Source of the DNA: JANQEU01 sp965601455
GTDB taxonomy: Bacteria; Bacteroidota; Bacteroidia; Cytophagales; Cyclobacteriaceae
Assembly: GCA_965601455.1 (NCBI GenBank)
Contig: OZ271831.1
Span: 1,488,001 to 1,552,000 of the forward strand
Reading direction: 5' to 3'
DNA: 64,000 bases
Below, one piece after another: positions 7,054 to 16,348 of the stretch. Numbering within the stretch: the first letter of the stretch is position 1; each line of letters opens with the position of its first letter. The notes beneath the pieces were generated by a model that saw only the letters and a list, made by a program, of their open reading frames with translations, did no database searches and was not told where the DNA came from. A program made the position numbers and the translations under genes.

Positions 7054-7914
7054 ATGAGGAAACGAGAAGCAATTAAGGTAATGGCAAGATCAGGTTTGGG
7101 TTTGGGCTTGTTATCCACCACTTCGGCTACTTCGCCCGACTCCAAAATCACATTAAAAGGGAATGTCAACCATTCAGCCTGCTACTGGTGTTACCAGAAT
7201 ATTCCTCTGGAAGAGTTTAGCAGGCAAGCAAAGGAAATTGGCCTGATGGGCATAGATCTCCTTGGATCGGAAAGTTGGAAAACTGCCTTTGATGCAGGGT
7301 TGACCTGCACCATGGTCATGCCTGATGTGAGCCTTACTGATGGGTTTAACAATCCGTCCAATCATGAGAAACTCGTGAAGGAATACGAGAGGATTATTCC
7401 TATCGCCGCTGAAGTCGGACTTAAAAACGTAATCTGTTTTTCAGGAAATCGAAACGGATTAACAGATGAGCAAGGTCTCGAGAACTGCGCTGCGGGACTG
7501 GACCCGGTTATTAAACTGGCAGAAAAATATGACGTGCTGGTTCAAATGGAACTGTTGAATAGCAAAGTAGATCACGACGATTATCAATGCGACAAAACAC
7601 CGTTTGGGGTGTCTCTTTGTGAAAAAATTGGATCCGGGAATTTTAAATTGCTATATGATATCTATCACATGCAGATAATGGAAGGAGATATCATTGCCAC
7701 GATTAGAAAATATCACCCATATATTGGTCACTACCATACGGGAGGAGTTCCGGGTCGAAACGAAATAGACCAACGGCAGGAGCTTAACTATCCGGCAATT
7801 ATAAGAGCCATCCTGGAAACCGGGTACACCGGGGTAATTGCTCAGGAATTTATTCCTAAGGATGACGATCCGCTTGATTCATTGGCTAAGTCTGTGCAGA
7901 TCTGCGACGTTTAG
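7054..7914 (+). CDS. Hydroxypyruvate isomerase-like TIM-barrel protein
   Basis: 286 residues of the xylose-isomerase-like TIM-barrel superfamily, closest in pattern to hydroxypyruvate isomerase (Hyi), which interconverts hydroxypyruvate and tartronate semialdehyde. The likely metal/substrate residues are in the expected order: E in VQMELLN (about 169), D and H in LLYDIYHMQ (about 202-206), H in GHYHTGGVPGRNEID (about 227) and E in AQEFIP (about 268). The N-terminus KREAIKVMARSGLGLGLL resembles the Tat-like leaders found on Bacteroidota members of this family, so it may be periplasmic. There are no glyoxylate-pathway neighbours, so the substrate is uncertain. Start ATG at 7054. Confidence 0.8.
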   Translation: MRKREAIKVMARSGLGLGLLSTTSATSPDSKITLKGNVNHSACYWCYQNIPLEEFSRQAKEIGLMGIDLLGSESWKTAFDAGLTCTMVMPDVSLTDGFNNPSNHEKLVKEYERIIPIAAEVGLKNVICFSGNRNGLTDEQGLENCAAGLDPVIKLAEKYDVLVQMELLNSKVDHDDYQCDKTPFGVSLCEKIGSGNFKLLYDIYHMQIMEGDIIATIRKYHPYIGHYHTGGVPGRNEIDQRQELNYPAIIRAILETGYTGVIAQEFIPKDDDPLDSLAKSVQICDV

Positions 7915-7971
7915 TTCCAAATTTCGTTCTCCTGATTATCTTTAAGCCATTGTTAACAAAACCCAAAAAAA

Positions 7972-9660
7972 ATGAGCAAATCCCCCTGGATTAATGAGTA
8001 CCCACAAGGAGTTCCCGAAGAGATCAACCCGGATAAGTATTCCTCGCTGGCTGAGTTGTTGGAAGAGACGTTCAAGGAATTTTCGTCCAGGGAAGCATTT
8101 GAGAACATGGGGAAGGTACTCACCTTCTCGGAAATGGAGAATTTATCCGACACTTTTGCTTCATTTTGCCAAAATCAGTTGGGCTTAAAGAAAGGGGACA
8201 AGATTGCCATTCAGATGCCAAACCTGCTCCAGTACCCTATTGCACTATGGGGAGCACTTCGTGCTGGATTGGTTGTGGTGAATACTAACCCGCTGTACAC
8301 TCCAAGTGAAATGAAGCACCAGTTCACGGATTCAGGCGCAAAAGCGGTAGTTATTCTGGAGAACTTTGCTTGTAATCTTGAGAAAATACTGGGTGATACT
8401 CAAATAGAACATGTGATTGTCACCAAAATTGGAGACATGATTGGGGGGTTGAAAGGAAGTATTGTCAACCTCGTAGTTAAGCATGTGAAGAAAATGGTTC
8501 CGCCTTACTCAATTCCCAGGGCGATTCCTTTTAAAAACGTTTTGAAAGAGGGCAACCCCGGAACCTTTCAAAAAGTAGAGATCAATGGCGATGACCTGGC
8601 TTTCCTTCAATATACAGGAGGAACTACGGGAGTTTCGAAAGGAGCCATGCTAACGCATAGAAACCTTGTGGCCAATATCGAGCAAGCAAGGGCTTGGTTA
8701 GCGGGAGGCGGAATAGGGGACAGCCAGGAAATCTTTATCGCTGCACTTCCTTTATATCACATTTTTGCTCTGAATGTACATGGCTTAACAGCGGCCAGCA
8801 TAGGAGCGAAAAATATACTCATTACAAATCCCAGGGACATGCCAGCGTTTGTTAAAGAGCTTGGCAAACATCCTTTCACCTGTATCACGGGTGTGAATAC
8901 ATTATTCAATGGACTATTGAATCAACCCGCGTTTGCCTCTATCGATCACTCAACGATTAAAGTAGCCCTTGCAGGGGGTATGGCTCTGCAACGAGCGGTC
9001 TCCGACAAGTGGAAAGAGGTAACAGGAAACACGATTGCTGAAGCCTATGGTTTAACAGAGACGTCACCTGCACTGTGTATTAATCCTCTTGATGGTAAGG
9101 CCGTAGTGGGGTCCATCGGACTACCTATTCCAAGTTCCGATGTATTGATTCTTGACGATGCTGGAAAAGAAGTTGCGGTTGGTGAAAGAGGTGAACTGTG
9201 CTGTAAGGGACCGCAGGTAACCCCAGGCTACTGGAAGCGTGAAGATGCCAACAAGGAAACCTTTATCAATGGTTACTTCAAAACCGGAGATATTGCCACA
9301 ATGGACGAGAAAGGTTTTTTCCGAATCGTGGATCGAAAGAAGGAAATGGTGCTGGTTTCCGGGTTTAATGTTTACCCCAATGAAGTTGAGGATGCTATTG
9401 CTTTGCACCCAAAAGTACTTGAGGTGGGAGTAATCGGTGTACCTGATAAGAAATCTAATGAAGTCGTAAAGGCTTACGTTGTTAAATCGGATGAATCTCT
9501 GACTGAGGACGAGGTGAAGGCTTGGGCGAAAGACAAGCTCACAGGCTACAAGTGCCCAAAATATGTGGCCTTTACAGATGAACTGCCTAAGTCCAACGTT
9601 GGTAAGATTTTACGTAGGATCATAAAGGAGAATGATCTTGCAGCCAATACCTACGATTGA
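7972..9660 (+). CDS. fadD: Long-chain fatty acid-CoA ligase
   Basis: 562 residues, the usual length for FadD. It activates fatty acids with ATP and CoA to acyl-CoA for beta-oxidation or phospholipid synthesis. Adenylation core motifs are all present: A3 YTGGTTGVSKGAM (about 214-226), A5 YGLTETSPA (about 358), A7/A8 TGDIATMDEKGFFRIVDRKK (about 437-456) followed by SGFNVYPNEVED, and A10 PKSNVGKILRR with the catalytic lysine near 545. Start ATG at 7972. It ends 3 bp from the convergent DUF1611 gene with no terminator between. Strong family call; chain-length preference is not readable. Confidence 0.93.
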   Translation: MSKSPWINEYPQGVPEEINPDKYSSLAELLEETFKEFSSREAFENMGKVLTFSEMENLSDTFASFCQNQLGLKKGDKIAIQMPNLLQYPIALWGALRAGLVVVNTNPLYTPSEMKHQFTDSGAKAVVILENFACNLEKILGDTQIEHVIVTKIGDMIGGLKGSIVNLVVKHVKKMVPPYSIPRAIPFKNVLKEGNPGTFQKVEINGDDLAFLQYTGGTTGVSKGAMLTHRNLVANIEQARAWLAGGGIGDSQEIFIAALPLYHIFALNVHGLTAASIGAKNILITNPRDMPAFVKELGKHPFTCITGVNTLFNGLLNQPAFASIDHSTIKVALAGGMALQRAVSDKWKEVTGNTIAEAYGLTETSPALCINPLDGKAVVGSIGLPIPSSDVLILDDAGKEVAVGERGELCCKGPQVTPGYWKREDANKETFINGYFKTGDIATMDEKGFFRIVDRKKEMVLVSGFNVYPNEVEDAIALHPKVLEVGVIGVPDKKSNEVVKAYVVKSDESLTEDEVKAWAKDKLTGYKCPKYVAFTDELPKSNVGKILRRIIKENDLAANTYD

Positions 9661-9663
9661 CAG

Positions 9664-10722
9664 CTAGAGATAGTTTTTCATCAATTTTATTAGTCTATCT
9701 GGTCCATCCAGTAGTACGTCGGTAGTAACTAAACCGGTTTCCTCCTCGATCTTTTCACATACTGCTGGAATTTCAGGAAGTTTTAGCCCCTCGTGATTAA
9801 TTGTAATCGCTTGCACTTTCCTACCTGAAACGGCTTCGATGGCATGGATTTGATCGGTAAGAGGCTGTATTGGGTAACCAGGAAAACCGTCGTACTCTTC
9901 TCGGGTAGGTGCATGTTGGAGAACTACAAAATCAGGTCTACTCGCTGCAAGGATTTCGAAACCACCGGGGTAGGCAGGATTCATCAGGCTCCCTTGTCCT
10001 TCAACAACTATAACATCAGGTCTTTCATTTTTCCATGCTGAATAAATAGCGTGCTCTATTTCACCGGAGACGAAATCGTTAATTAAGGAATCCAGCACAA
10101 TTGAGTATTTGGCACCCTGCATCCAGGCAGTTTGACCGGTACCAATCATTTCAGCTTTCAGACTTTTTTGGTGGAGTCCGTGAACAAGCATCCATGCAGT
10201 CGTCCTTTTTCCGATAGCAGAATCAGTACCAAGAACAGCCACTTTAAGGCAATTAACCTTTTCAATATTTCCGGAAAAGAAATGTAAACTGTCCCGGGAA
10301 GGTGATTTTCGAATATCTCGAATGACTACATTTTTCTGACTGGCGATCGCCTGAAACTCTGGGTCATTGGAAAGGAAATCATGAAGTCCTGAATCTACAT
10401 GAAGTCCGGATTCCAAAGCAAGAGTTATGTCTTTACGTACAAAATCAGGAAATCTACCTCCATCAGGTGCCAATCCAATAACAAAAAACTGAGTGTCCTT
10501 GTGATGAGAAAGTGCATCAGTTAAAGACTCATAGATGGGTATGTTCTTGGATTTCCCATTTAGTACTTCACCGGCATCTTCACCTGCATGTCGACTATCA
10601 ATGATGCCCACTACGTCATACCTCTGGGTGAAACGTACAAGTCCGTGTGCGGTTTTACCACTAGGTGTATCAAAGGCTTTTTCGCAATACACCAATGCCT
10701 TGCCATCAATAACCTGATTCAT
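9664..10722 (-). CDS. DUF1611 family protein, probable D-glutamate N-acetyltransferase (DgcN-like)
   Basis: 352 residues of the DUF1611 family. The N-terminal Rossmann-like domain (about 1-130: VGIIDSRHAGEDAGEVLNGK, then VIGLAPDGGRFP) is followed by a P-loop-like domain (about 160-350) with VLGTDSAIGKRTTAW, GTGQTAWMQGA and VVEGQGSLMNPAYPGG. Family members called DgcN acetylate D-glutamate as the first step of D-Glu catabolism, the next step being carried out by DgcA. No dgcA-like gene is adjacent here; the enolase-superfamily gene 4 kb away fits MenC better. So the biochemical role is a family-based inference. Start ATG at 10722. Confidence 0.75.
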   Translation of the reverse strand: MNQVIDGKALVYCEKAFDTPSGKTAHGLVRFTQRYDVVGIIDSRHAGEDAGEVLNGKSKNIPIYESLTDALSHHKDTQFFVIGLAPDGGRFPDFVRKDITLALESGLHVDSGLHDFLSNDPEFQAIASQKNVVIRDIRKSPSRDSLHFFSGNIEKVNCLKVAVLGTDSAIGKRTTAWMLVHGLHQKSLKAEMIGTGQTAWMQGAKYSIVLDSLINDFVSGEIEHAIYSAWKNERPDVIVVEGQGSLMNPAYPGGFEILAASRPDFVVLQHAPTREEYDGFPGYPIQPLTDQIHAIEAVSGRKVQAITINHEGLKLPEIPAVCEKIEEETGLVTTDVLLDGPDRLIKLMKNYL

Positions 10723-10749
10723 TTTTTTGGTTAGTAAAGAAAGTGAAGG

Positions 10750-11517
10750 TCAAAATTTTACCGCCTCTGACAGTCTCTCGAAGCTCAATAAAACCTCGGT
10801 GGCACCGTCAGCATGTGAGGCGATTTCATAATCGTTATAGTAAAGAATCATGCCTCGTTTACTAAAGCCGATGTTCTCAGGAAGCTGGAATTCATTGTCC
10901 TCAAAGCTATATCCTGCAGCACCTAAGTCCTCTTGGGCTGACAAGCCAGTCTTTTTTCTGAAAGCCAGTTCAGCTTCCTCCATCAACTTCGATCGATTAT
11001 CGATCAACGTAGACAGTGGCAATTCTTGTCCATTATTATCGTAGTTGAAGAAGAGAACTTCTTCGTTGGAATGTGCCCCTCCCGTATAGGAAAGAAGAGT
11101 AAGCTTGTAAGAGATTACACGTTCAGAAGCATAAGTAACATCGCCCAGTATTTCAATGGTCCACGGGGTTTGTGATTCAGGGAAATCCTTTTTGAAATCC
11201 TGATAGTCGGATATAAATCCATTGACCAGATCCTCTTTGTTCGAAAGACGATCACCATCCTCTACAAAGTATTGCAATTGAGTTACGATGGATTTTTCAA
11301 TAGCCTGGTTCAGTCTTACATTGTTTTCTGCCAATTCATAGCTGATCTCAACTCCGGTGCAATTGGAATTGCAATTTGGATCAGAGTCCTTAAAGGAGAT
11401 CAGTTCTGTTTCAATACCATCGTCCTCAAAAGAAAGAAGATTCTTGCCCTCTTCGGTAAGCACACCACAACCGAACATATAGGTAATTGTCAGCACCAAG
11501 AATATCTTTGTTCGCAT
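10750..11517 (-). CDS. DUF3298/DUF4163-type lipoprotein
   Basis: 255 residues. The signal peptide ends in a lipobox (TYMFGC, Cys about 17), so it is probably an envelope lipoprotein. The body matches the DUF4163 plus DUF3298 arrangement also seen in RsiV-like extracellular domains: an N-terminal region with GVEISYELAENNVRLNQAIE and a C-terminal part around SYTGGAHSNEEVLFFNYD and LPLSTLIDN. I use the ATG at 11515-11517; a longer reading begins at a TTG. It sits 27 bp upstream of the DUF1611 gene on the same strand and is divergent from the DUF3078 gene. Biological role unknown. Confidence 0.75.
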   Translation of the reverse strand: MRTKIFLVLTITYMFGCGVLTEEGKNLLSFEDDGIETELISFKDSDPNCNSNCTGVEISYELAENNVRLNQAIEKSIVTQLQYFVEDGDRLSNKEDLVNGFISDYQDFKKDFPESQTPWTIEILGDVTYASERVISYKLTLLSYTGGAHSNEEVLFFNYDNNGQELPLSTLIDNRSKLMEEAELAFRKKTGLSAQEDLGAAGYSFEDNEFQLPENIGFSKRGMILYYNDYEIASHADGATEVLLSFERLSEAVKF

Positions 11518-11573
11518 ATTGTCGAATTTCAAAATCAAATATGTTCTTTTGCCGCATCAAATACTAGTCTGAA

Positions 11574-12509
11574 ATGAAATCTAAATACATCGCTATCTTT
11601 CTGTTATTGTCTGTAAATCTGTTGAAAGCGCAGGAATCTGACACTACCTACTGGCTGTTTGGGGGATCTACTACATTCACCTTTTCTCAAGTATCGCTTA
11701 CCAACTGGGCTGCCGGGGGGGATAATTCAATATCACTTAACGGATATTTTAATGTCTTCGCCGACTATCAAAAAAACAAACTGAGTTGGTCCAATAACCT
11801 GGAAACTGGGTATGGGATCATTCGACAAGGTGATGCTGCCGCCAGGAAAACGGACGATATTATAATCGCTACAACACAGTTCGGTTACAAGGTCACTGAA
11901 AATATGAACTGGTCCTCATTACTGGATTTTAGAACCCAGTTTTATGAGGGGCTAGATGCCGACGGCAACAGAATTTCTGATTTCATGGCACCCGGTTACT
12001 TGCTGGTGGCAACTGGTTTGGACTGGAAGCCTGCACCGATTTTATCCATTACCTATGCACCGGTGACGGGGAAGTTCACGTTTGTGACGGATCAGGATCT
12101 GGCCAACCAAGGAGCATTCGGTGTGGAACCAGCTGATATAGATCCTAACAACCCTGATGTCATTCTTAATGAAGGAAGAACGACAAGAGCGGAACTAGGA
12201 TCGTTCTTAAAGGTACTTCTGAAGAAAGATAACATCGTAAAAAATGTCAATGTCGTTTCCAAGCTGGAACTCTTCACCAATTATCTGACAGAGTTTGGAG
12301 TTATAGATGTAAACTGGCAAAATCAAATTGTAATGAAGGTAAACAGTTGGTTGACAGTCAATTGGCAATCTCAATTGATATACGACAAGGATATCAAGTT
12401 TCAGGAATTTGATGCTAATGATGTACTCATCTCGGAGGAAGATCGGGTACAGTTTAAAAGTGTATTTGGAGTCGGCTTCTCGTATACTTTCGGGGCAACG
12501 AAAGACTAA
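11574..12509 (+). CDS. DUF3078 outer-membrane beta-barrel family protein
   Basis: 311 residues with a cleavable signal (about 1-19, ending KAQ). The mature start WLFGGSTTFTFSQVSLTNWA, then GGDNSISLNGYFN and NNLETGYGIIRQGD, is diagnostic of the Bacteroidota DUF3078 family, thought to be an outer-membrane barrel. The last strand ends FGVGFSYTFG. It is divergent from the lipoprotein gene on its left, with 56 bp between starts, and its stop codon directly abuts the stop of the convergent mscS gene (12509/12510). Function of the family unknown. Confidence 0.85.
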   Translation: MKSKYIAIFLLLSVNLLKAQESDTTYWLFGGSTTFTFSQVSLTNWAAGGDNSISLNGYFNVFADYQKNKLSWSNNLETGYGIIRQGDAAARKTDDIIIATTQFGYKVTENMNWSSLLDFRTQFYEGLDADGNRISDFMAPGYLLVATGLDWKPAPILSITYAPVTGKFTFVTDQDLANQGAFGVEPADIDPNNPDVILNEGRTTRAELGSFLKVLLKKDNIVKNVNVVSKLELFTNYLTEFGVIDVNWQNQIVMKVNSWLTVNWQSQLIYDKDIKFQEFDANDVLISEEDRVQFKSVFGVGFSYTFGATKD

Positions 12510-13394
12510 TTAAGGATTACTTCTGATGTGAACATCTCGTTGAGGGAATGGAATCTCAATTCCCTTTTCTTTGAATCGATTAAATATTTCAAAATAGAGT
12601 TCGCTCTTCAATATTTTCGGTCTATCGGTCATAGTATCAGTCCAGACTGCTAATGTGAAGTCCAGGGAGGAATCACCGAAGCCGTCAAAGAATACCTTCG
12701 GTTCCGGTTCATTCAGGACATTTGGATTGTTGGCGGCCACTTCAAGCAAAACCCTTTTCACTTCTACCGGGTCATCGTTGTAACTCACACCCACGGGTAA
12801 TCGAAACCTGATATTCCTGTCGTTGTGGCTCCAGTTAATGACCTGACTGGAAATAAACTCACTATTAGGTACAATAACCGAGATATTGTCATTGGTTTGT
12901 ACAGTCGTGGCCCGTACGGAGATGCTTACAACATCCCCTTCGACATCTCCAACCTCAATTCGATCACCGACCTTTATTGGTTTCTCAAAAAGGATGATGA
13001 TTCCAGAGATGAAATTATCTGTAATATTTTGCAGGCCAAATCCGATACCAACACCTAGTGCTCCAGCTAAGAGACTTAATGCGCTTAGATCAATTCCTGC
13101 GCTTTGTATGATCACAATTGATCCAACCAGCAAGATGCCAAACCGGGTGACCGTCCCAATTGTTGCTGTCAGACTCTTATCAAAATTTGCCCTTGCAAGA
13201 AGACCTTCGACTAAAAACTTCTTTACCTTCCTGGAGACGTAGCTAAGGAAAATGAAAGCCAGGATGATGTAAAAAATGGTGCCAAGGCTCACTGAACTAC
13301 CACTTAATTCGAAAAGTGGTTTGGAAAAAATGTCGCCGATTTCTCGAAAAACATCGACAAACTCTTTCCACCAGGACGATAGCGTCTCTTTCAT
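12510..13394 (-). CDS. MscS family small-conductance mechanosensitive channel
   Basis: 294 residues, the length of classical MscS. Three hydrophobic helices cover about 35-55, 80-100 and 105-130. The pore-lining TM3 has the Ala/Gly pattern LLAGALGVGIGFGLQNITDN, and TM3b ends with IILFEKPIKVGD. The MscS beta domain follows (VGDVEGDVVSISVRATTVQT, VIVPNSEFIS), then the C-terminal alpha/beta domain ending GIEIPFPQRDVH. It opens under membrane tension to release solutes on hypo-osmotic shock. Start ATG at 13394, 15 bp after queA, so likely cotranscribed with it. Confidence 0.93.
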   Translation of the reverse strand: MKETLSSWWKEFVDVFREIGDIFSKPLFELSGSSVSLGTIFYIILAFIFLSYVSRKVKKFLVEGLLARANFDKSLTATIGTVTRFGILLVGSIVIIQSAGIDLSALSLLAGALGVGIGFGLQNITDNFISGIIILFEKPIKVGDRIEVGDVEGDVVSISVRATTVQTNDNISVIVPNSEFISSQVINWSHNDRNIRFRLPVGVSYNDDPVEVKRVLLEVAANNPNVLNEPEPKVFFDGFGDSSLDFTLAVWTDTMTDRPKILKSELYFEIFNRFKEKGIEIPFPQRDVHIRSNP

Positions 13395-13409
13395 CTTGTT
13401 AAAATACCA

Positions 13410-14582
13410 CTATCTGATTAAGAGTGAAGAATCTCCGTAGCTCAAAAATCGATATTCGTTATCAAGAGCTTGTTGATAGATATCCTCCCAATCTGGACCG
13501 ACAAAGGCCGCTACTAACATCATAAGTGTTGTTCCAGGTAGGTGGAAATTGGTAAATAACCCGTCTACCACCCGGAAGTCATATCCAGGAACAAGAAAGA
13601 TCTCCGTATGACCAACTAGCTGATCTATTTGTCTTTTCTCCATGTATTCAAGAATTTCCCGAATAGCTTCGGTTCGGGATAAGTTGGTTGATCCATAATA
13701 GGGTTCGGCTTTATCAATCTCGAAGTTCTCGTTTCCTTGAGAAAGCCTAACTCCGTACCAGTACAGGGATTCCAGGGTTCTCATACTAGTTGTGCCGACC
13801 GAAATGACCTTTTTCTTTTCCAAAATCGCCTGGATTGCTGCTTTATTTACTACCACCTGTTCTCGATGCATATCATGTTCCAGGGCCGTAGTTTTTATCG
13901 GCTTGAATGTTCCTGCGGAAACATGCAACGTTACTTCCGTGATCTGGTGTTTGTCCTTTATTTGATCAATCACATCCTCGGTAAAATGAAGTCCGGCAGT
14001 TGGAGCGGCCACGGCTCCTTCAACCTGTGCATAGATGGTCTGATAGGTTTTTGTATCCCTGGCTGTAGGAGCACGATTCAAATACGGGGGAAGCGGAATT
14101 TTCCCGATTTCATGAAGTAATGAAGAGAACGATGTATCTGAGTTCCAGCTGAATCTCACGCTATCCTCTGAAATTCTTGTTAAAATGATATTCGTCTCAC
14201 CCAAATCAGTTTCAATGGTCGATTGTAACTTCCATTTTTTGGCGTTTCCTATCATGCATCTCCAGGTACAATCACCATTTCGATTCATCACTTCCTCCAT
14301 GGATCCCTGGTTAGCGGAAGGTTCCAGTAGCAAGATCTCAATCCTCGCTCCAGTACTTTTGAAAACAATCATTCGAGCTGGAATCACTTTTGTGTTATTG
14401 AAAACTACCAGGCTGTTTTCAGGGATTAGATTCGGTGCTTGAATAAATTGATGATGCGTGATGTTTCCTCTTGAATAATGAAGTAATTTAGAAGCCGATC
14501 GATCGTCTAGTGGGAATTTTGCAATTCTACTTTCAGGTAGATCGTAGGTGAAATCATTAGGGTGTATATCAGCTAAATCCAT
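13410..14582 (-). CDS. queA: S-adenosylmethionine:tRNA ribosyltransferase-isomerase QueA
   Basis: 390 residues. QueA transfers and isomerises the ribosyl moiety of SAM onto preQ1-tRNA, making epoxyqueuosine at position 34 of GUN-anticodon tRNAs (Asp, Asn, His, Tyr). Family motifs: NDFTYDLPESRIAKFPLDDR near the start, VVFNNTKVIPARM, the APTAGLHFTEDVI block, VSAGTFKPI, HDMHREQV, VGTTSMRTLESL and the C-terminal NFHLPGTTLMMLVAAF. I use the ATG at 14580-14582; the longer reading uses TTG. The gene is divergent from menC, with at most 7 bp between starts. The presence of queA matters here because the odd tRNA-like gene carries a GUC anticodon, a potential substrate. Confidence 0.95.
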   Translation of the reverse strand: MDLADIHPNDFTYDLPESRIAKFPLDDRSASKLLHYSRGNITHHQFIQAPNLIPENSLVVFNNTKVIPARMIVFKSTGARIEILLLEPSANQGSMEEVMNRNGDCTWRCMIGNAKKWKLQSTIETDLGETNIILTRISEDSVRFSWNSDTSFSSLLHEIGKIPLPPYLNRAPTARDTKTYQTIYAQVEGAVAAPTAGLHFTEDVIDQIKDKHQITEVTLHVSAGTFKPIKTTALEHDMHREQVVVNKAAIQAILEKKKVISVGTTSMRTLESLYWYGVRLSQGNENFEIDKAEPYYGSTNLSRTEAIREILEYMEKRQIDQLVGHTEIFLVPGYDFRVVDGLFTNFHLPGTTLMMLVAAFVGPDWEDIYQQALDNEYRFLSYGDSSLLIR

Positions 14583-14589
14583 ATCCAAA

Positions 14590-15657
14590 TTGGAGCTCGA
14601 ATATAATTCGTATCGTCTGGACTTTACGTTTGAAGCAAGGACTTCCAGAGGGAAAATGAATCACAGAGACATCTGGTGGATCAAACTCACGACAGATGAT
14701 GGAAAAACTGGTTTTGGTGAGGTTGCTCCTCTTCCCGGACTAAGTCTTGAAAAAATAGATAGAATTCCAGCGGTCCTTGATGAGATCAAAGGTCAGGCTT
14801 CCACTATTGAACTTCCAATAACAAATGACGGAATATTTGCTCTTTCAAAAGATTTAGCTGAGGATTTTGCCAGTATACGCTTTGGGTTGGAAATGGCTTT
14901 GCTTGATTTAAAAAATGGCGGTCAGCAACTTTGGTTTCAATCAGCCTTTACTGAGGGAGTTAGTGAAATACCGATTAACGGGTTGATTTGGATGGGTGAT
15001 TCATCCGTTATGAAACAAAGGATAGATGAAAAACTGGCGCAAGGTTTTAGTTGTATCAAACTAAAAGTAGGAGCACTCGACTTCAATGAGGAATTAGACT
15101 TAATTCGGTATTTGAGGCAACAATCAAAAGAATTAATTATCCGACTTGATGCCAACGGTGGATTCTCAAATAGTGAAGCGATAATCAAGCTGGAAAAGCT
15201 TTCGTCTTGTGATATCCATTCAATTGAACAACCTATCATGATGGGACAGCCCGAAGCGATGGCCTTTCTTTGTGAGCGTTCCCCAATTCCTATCGCACTT
15301 GATGAAGAGCTGATAGGTGTAAACAGTGACACTGAAAAAATCGAATTGTTGGAGACTATCGAGCCTGATTTTCTTATCCTTAAACCTTCCTTACTTGGAG
15401 GTTTCAAAGAAACAAAAACCTGGATTGATATGGCAGAATACAGGGGGATTGGATGGTGGATAACTTCAGCACTGGAATCCAACCTAGGGCTAAATGCTAT
15501 TTCGCAGTTTACTGGTCAGTTTGATAATCTTTCTTTCCAGGGACTTGGCACCGGCCAATTGTTTCACAATAATGTCAATAGCAGAGCGCGGGTTGAAGGG
15601 ACTTTTATGACCTATAATCCTGACGGAGTAAACCAAATAATTTTCGAAAGTGGTTAA
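14590..15657 (+). CDS. menC: o-Succinylbenzoate synthase (enolase superfamily), MenC
   Basis: 355 residues. MenC dehydrates SHCHC to o-succinylbenzoate in menaquinone synthesis. The N-terminal capping domain has the Bacteroidota form TSRGKMNHRDIWWIKLTTDD and GEVAPLPGLSLE. The barrel has the catalytic KxK (CIKLKVG, about 160), metal ligands in IIRLDANGGF (D about 186), SIEQP (E about 213) and ALDEELIG, and LKPSLLGG (K about 257). I choose the TTG at 14590 because homologues begin just there; a GTG at 14548 would overlap queA by 35 bp. Its stop overlaps the next gene by 8 bp, pointing to an operon. A dipeptide-epimerase role is the main alternative. Confidence 0.82.
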   Translation: MELEYNSYRLDFTFEARTSRGKMNHRDIWWIKLTTDDGKTGFGEVAPLPGLSLEKIDRIPAVLDEIKGQASTIELPITNDGIFALSKDLAEDFASIRFGLEMALLDLKNGGQQLWFQSAFTEGVSEIPINGLIWMGDSSVMKQRIDEKLAQGFSCIKLKVGALDFNEELDLIRYLRQQSKELIIRLDANGGFSNSEAIIKLEKLSSCDIHSIEQPIMMGQPEAMAFLCERSPIPIALDEELIGVNSDTEKIELLETIEPDFLILKPSLLGGFKETKTWIDMAEYRGIGWWITSALESNLGLNAISQFTGQFDNLSFQGLGTGQLFHNNVNSRARVEGTFMTYNPDGVNQIIFESG

Positions 15658-16348
15658 GATCGCTTGTCTTGGAGATATCCACGGAGTGGATCGTTGGAAA
15701 GAGGTCGAGTCGTTGGATGTCGATCATATTCTTTTCGTTGGAGATTTTGTAGATTCTCACGACCTGGATGATCGTACGATATACAATAATTTCCTTGATA
15801 TCCTGAGCTTTAAGGAAACCCATGGCGATAAGGTTACTTTACTCCTGGGAAACCACGACTATCATTACCTATATTTTCCATTTTATCGTTGTTCTGGTTT
15901 TAGAGAATCGATGAAGGATATGTTACACATGACCTTCAAGAAAAACCTGGGTCTGTTCAAGATGGCAGCTCGCGCAGGTTCGTATATTTTCACCCATGCA
16001 GGTCTCACCAGATATTGGATTGACCAATATATCCAACCAGATAAAATGGAAGAAATCGTACCTGCGATCAATGAAATGATAAACGGTACCTATTCCAGGG
16101 ATAACCTGGCTGCAGCTGGTGCAGCAAGAGGAGGGTTGGAACCTTCTGGTGGTCCTATCTGGGCGGATTACCAATATGAGTTGATTAGGGATCCATATCC
16201 AGGGATAAATCAAGTGGTTGGACACACCAGAACGAATTTTCTGATAGACATGAAAGTGGGAGGTAATCATCTGGTTAATGTGAATTATCTTGCCTACTCA
16301 GACCAACCGATTTATGTGCTTGAATCGGAAGAGGGAATTACTTACTAA
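15650..16348 (+). CDS. Calcineurin-like metallophosphoesterase
   Basis: 232 residues, a stand-alone binuclear metal phosphoesterase. Metal-binding motifs in order: GDIHG (about 8-12), VGDFVDSHD (about 33-41), LGNHDYHY (about 66-73), FTHAGLT (about 108-114) and a C-terminal GHTRTN (about 189-194). The start is a GTG that overlaps the menC stop by 8 bp. The next gene starts inside its 3' end, so menC, this gene and the molybdenum-carrier-like gene form a tightly packed operon. The substrate could be a phosphoprotein, a nucleotide or a diadenosine polyphosphate; nothing in the sequence decides. Confidence 0.87.
   Translation: MVKIACLGDIHGVDRWKEVESLDVDHILFVGDFVDSHDLDDRTIYNNFLDILSFKETHGDKVTLLLGNHDYHYLYFPFYRCSGFRESMKDMLHMTFKKNLGLFKMAARAGSYIFTHAGLTRYWIDQYIQPDKMEEIVPAINEMINGTYSRDNLAAAGAARGGLEPSGGPIWADYQYELIRDPYPGINQVVGHTRTNFLIDMKVGGNHLVNVNYLAYSDQPIYVLESEEGITY

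Noticed and set aside
14590..15657. Dipeptide epimerase or DgcA rather than MenC
   Set aside because: The N-terminal TSRGKMNHRDIWWIKL and GEVAPLPGLSLE pattern and a menB gene in the same window favour MenC; still the main alternative.
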